Assembly (NCBI GenBank): GCA_016839955.1
Contig: JAEOTI010000274.1
Coordinates: forward strand, 1-23,172
From: Candidatus Hodarchaeota archaeon
GTDB taxonomy: Archaea; Asgardarchaeota; Heimdallarchaeia; Hodarchaeales; YT1-057
Reading direction: 5' to 3'
Length of the DNA stretch: 23,172 nt
A program made the position numbers and the translations under genes. Every line of letters begins with the position of its first letter. Position 1 is the first letter of the stretch. Under the pieces are notes generated by a model. That model was not told the origin of the DNA. It saw only the letters and a list, made by a program, of their open reading frames with translations, and searched no databases. Of the stretch, positions 22,506-23,172 are shown in pieces.

Positions 22506-23172
22506 ATGACCACATCCACTCACTTGGAAAAAGCAAAGGAATTAAGAAAAAAAGGTATGTTTAGTGATGCTTTTACCGAACTTGAGCAGATTTGGGAAAC
22601 TCTAAATCCAAATCAGCGATCAGAACGAATTCAATGTCTAAATGAGCAAAGTCAATGCCTTTGGCGGATGGCAAAATTCAGTGAGGCCACTATTTATGCT
22701 CAAAAGGCATTTGATCTATCAAAGGAAAATCCACTTGATTCCTCAGGACAAGCAATCGCCCTAAACAACTTAGGTGTAATTTCTTTACAAAATGGCGATT
22801 TAGAGAATGCAGAACAGTATTTTCAAAAAATTCTTACATTTAAAGAAGAATTAATACATAAAGAAACCATTGCTATAACCTTAAATAATTTAGGGATTAT
22901 TCAAAGACGCAAAGGAAATTTGAACAAAGCTGAAGAATACTTTTTTCAGAGCAAAGATGTTTTTGAACAGATGAATGCTATAGAACATACTGCATACATT
23001 TTGAATAATATTGGAGAAATCTATCGACTTCGAGGTGAATTGATACCAGCAATGGAACTTTACAAGCATAGTTTAAAATTAAAACAACAAATAGGCGATT
23101 CACATACAATTGCTGTGACTCTGAATAATCTTGGAATAATTTCTTGGCAACTTGAGCAATATAAAGAATCAG
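22506..23172 (+). CDS. TPR-repeat protein, 3' end beyond the window
   Basis: An open frame runs from ATG 22506 to the last base with no stop, giving at least 222 residues. Tetratricopeptide units of the TPR_12 type (about 40 residues) repeat: ALNNLGVISLQNGDLENAE, TLNNLGIIQRRKGNLNKAE, ILNNIGEIYRLRGELIPAM and TLNNLGIISWQLEQYKES. Such regions serve as protein-interaction scaffolds, and a further domain may lie past the edge. In-frame starts also exist at ATG 22467, GTG 22476 and ATG 22479; none has a clear ribosome binding site. It is divergent from the methyltransferase pair. Confidence 0.85.
   Translation, partial: MTTSTHLEKAKELRKKGMFSDAFTELEQIWETLNPNQRSERIQCLNEQSQCLWRMAKFSEATIYAQKAFDLSKENPLDSSGQAIALNNLGVISLQNGDLENAEQYFQKILTFKEELIHKETIAITLNNLGIIQRRKGNLNKAEEYFFQSKDVFEQMNAIEHTAYILNNIGEIYRLRGELIPAMELYKHSLKLKQQIGDSHTIAVTLNNLGIISWQLEQYKES

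Overview
The window reads as a chromosomal segment of an AT-rich archaeon, most probably an Asgard archaeon. The evidence is a Ras-superfamily small GTPase, a second larger GTPase-like protein, a histone-fold protein fused to a longin/roadblock-like domain, a candidate gelsolin-like protein, and HEAT and TPR repeat proteins. These sit beside typical archaeal anaerobic metabolism: an ADP-forming acyl-CoA synthetase, a four-subunit 2-oxoacid:ferredoxin oxidoreductase and ferredoxins. Ribosome binding sites are of the archaeal GGTGA/GGAGG type, TTG starts are common, and several genes end in T-rich tracts. No rRNA, tRNA, CRISPR array or insertion sequence was recognised. The lineage assignment is inference from gene content.

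Layout. 1-290 holds two perfect hairpins and no convincing gene. 291-1316 (-) is a six-helix membrane protein of unknown role. 1665-6286 (+) is a tight run: histone-fold/longin fusion, HEAT-repeat protein, ADP-forming acyl-CoA synthetase, BioD-like/DRTGG P-loop protein. An M24 peptidase (6345-7445, +) follows. Then come a Ras-like GTPase (7526-8101, -), a TPR protein (8373-9038, +), and a minus-strand pair of a candidate gelsolin-like protein and an ABC-type ATPase with missing catalytic residues (9024-10590). A small winged-helix regulator (10900-11160, -) has two perfect 17-bp direct repeats in its promoter and faces the kor operon (11579-14463, +; delta, alpha, beta, gamma). Next are a large GTPase-like protein (14497-15417, +) converging on an unknown protein that seems frameshifted at its N-terminus (15424-16339, -), a small unknown protein (16379-16681, -) and a 2x[4Fe-4S] ferredoxin (16705-16929, +). 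A serine hydrolase (17353-18096, -) is divergent from a KaiC-like double-domain protein (18174-19571, +). A lipoyl H-protein (19710-20153), a ribbon-helix-helix protein (20390-20584), a DNA methyltransferase with a small overlapping partner (20611-22396, -) and a TPR protein running off the right edge complete the window.

Working together: Kor oxidises a 2-oxoacid to its acyl-CoA and reduces ferredoxin, the separate ferredoxin can carry electrons, and the acyl-CoA synthetase can recover ATP from acyl-CoA. This is a standard archaeal fermentative arrangement. The less understood part is the set of eukaryote-like modules (histone-fold/longin, HEAT, GTPases, gelsolin-like, inactive-looking ABC, TPR), whose mutual partners cannot be settled from sequence alone.
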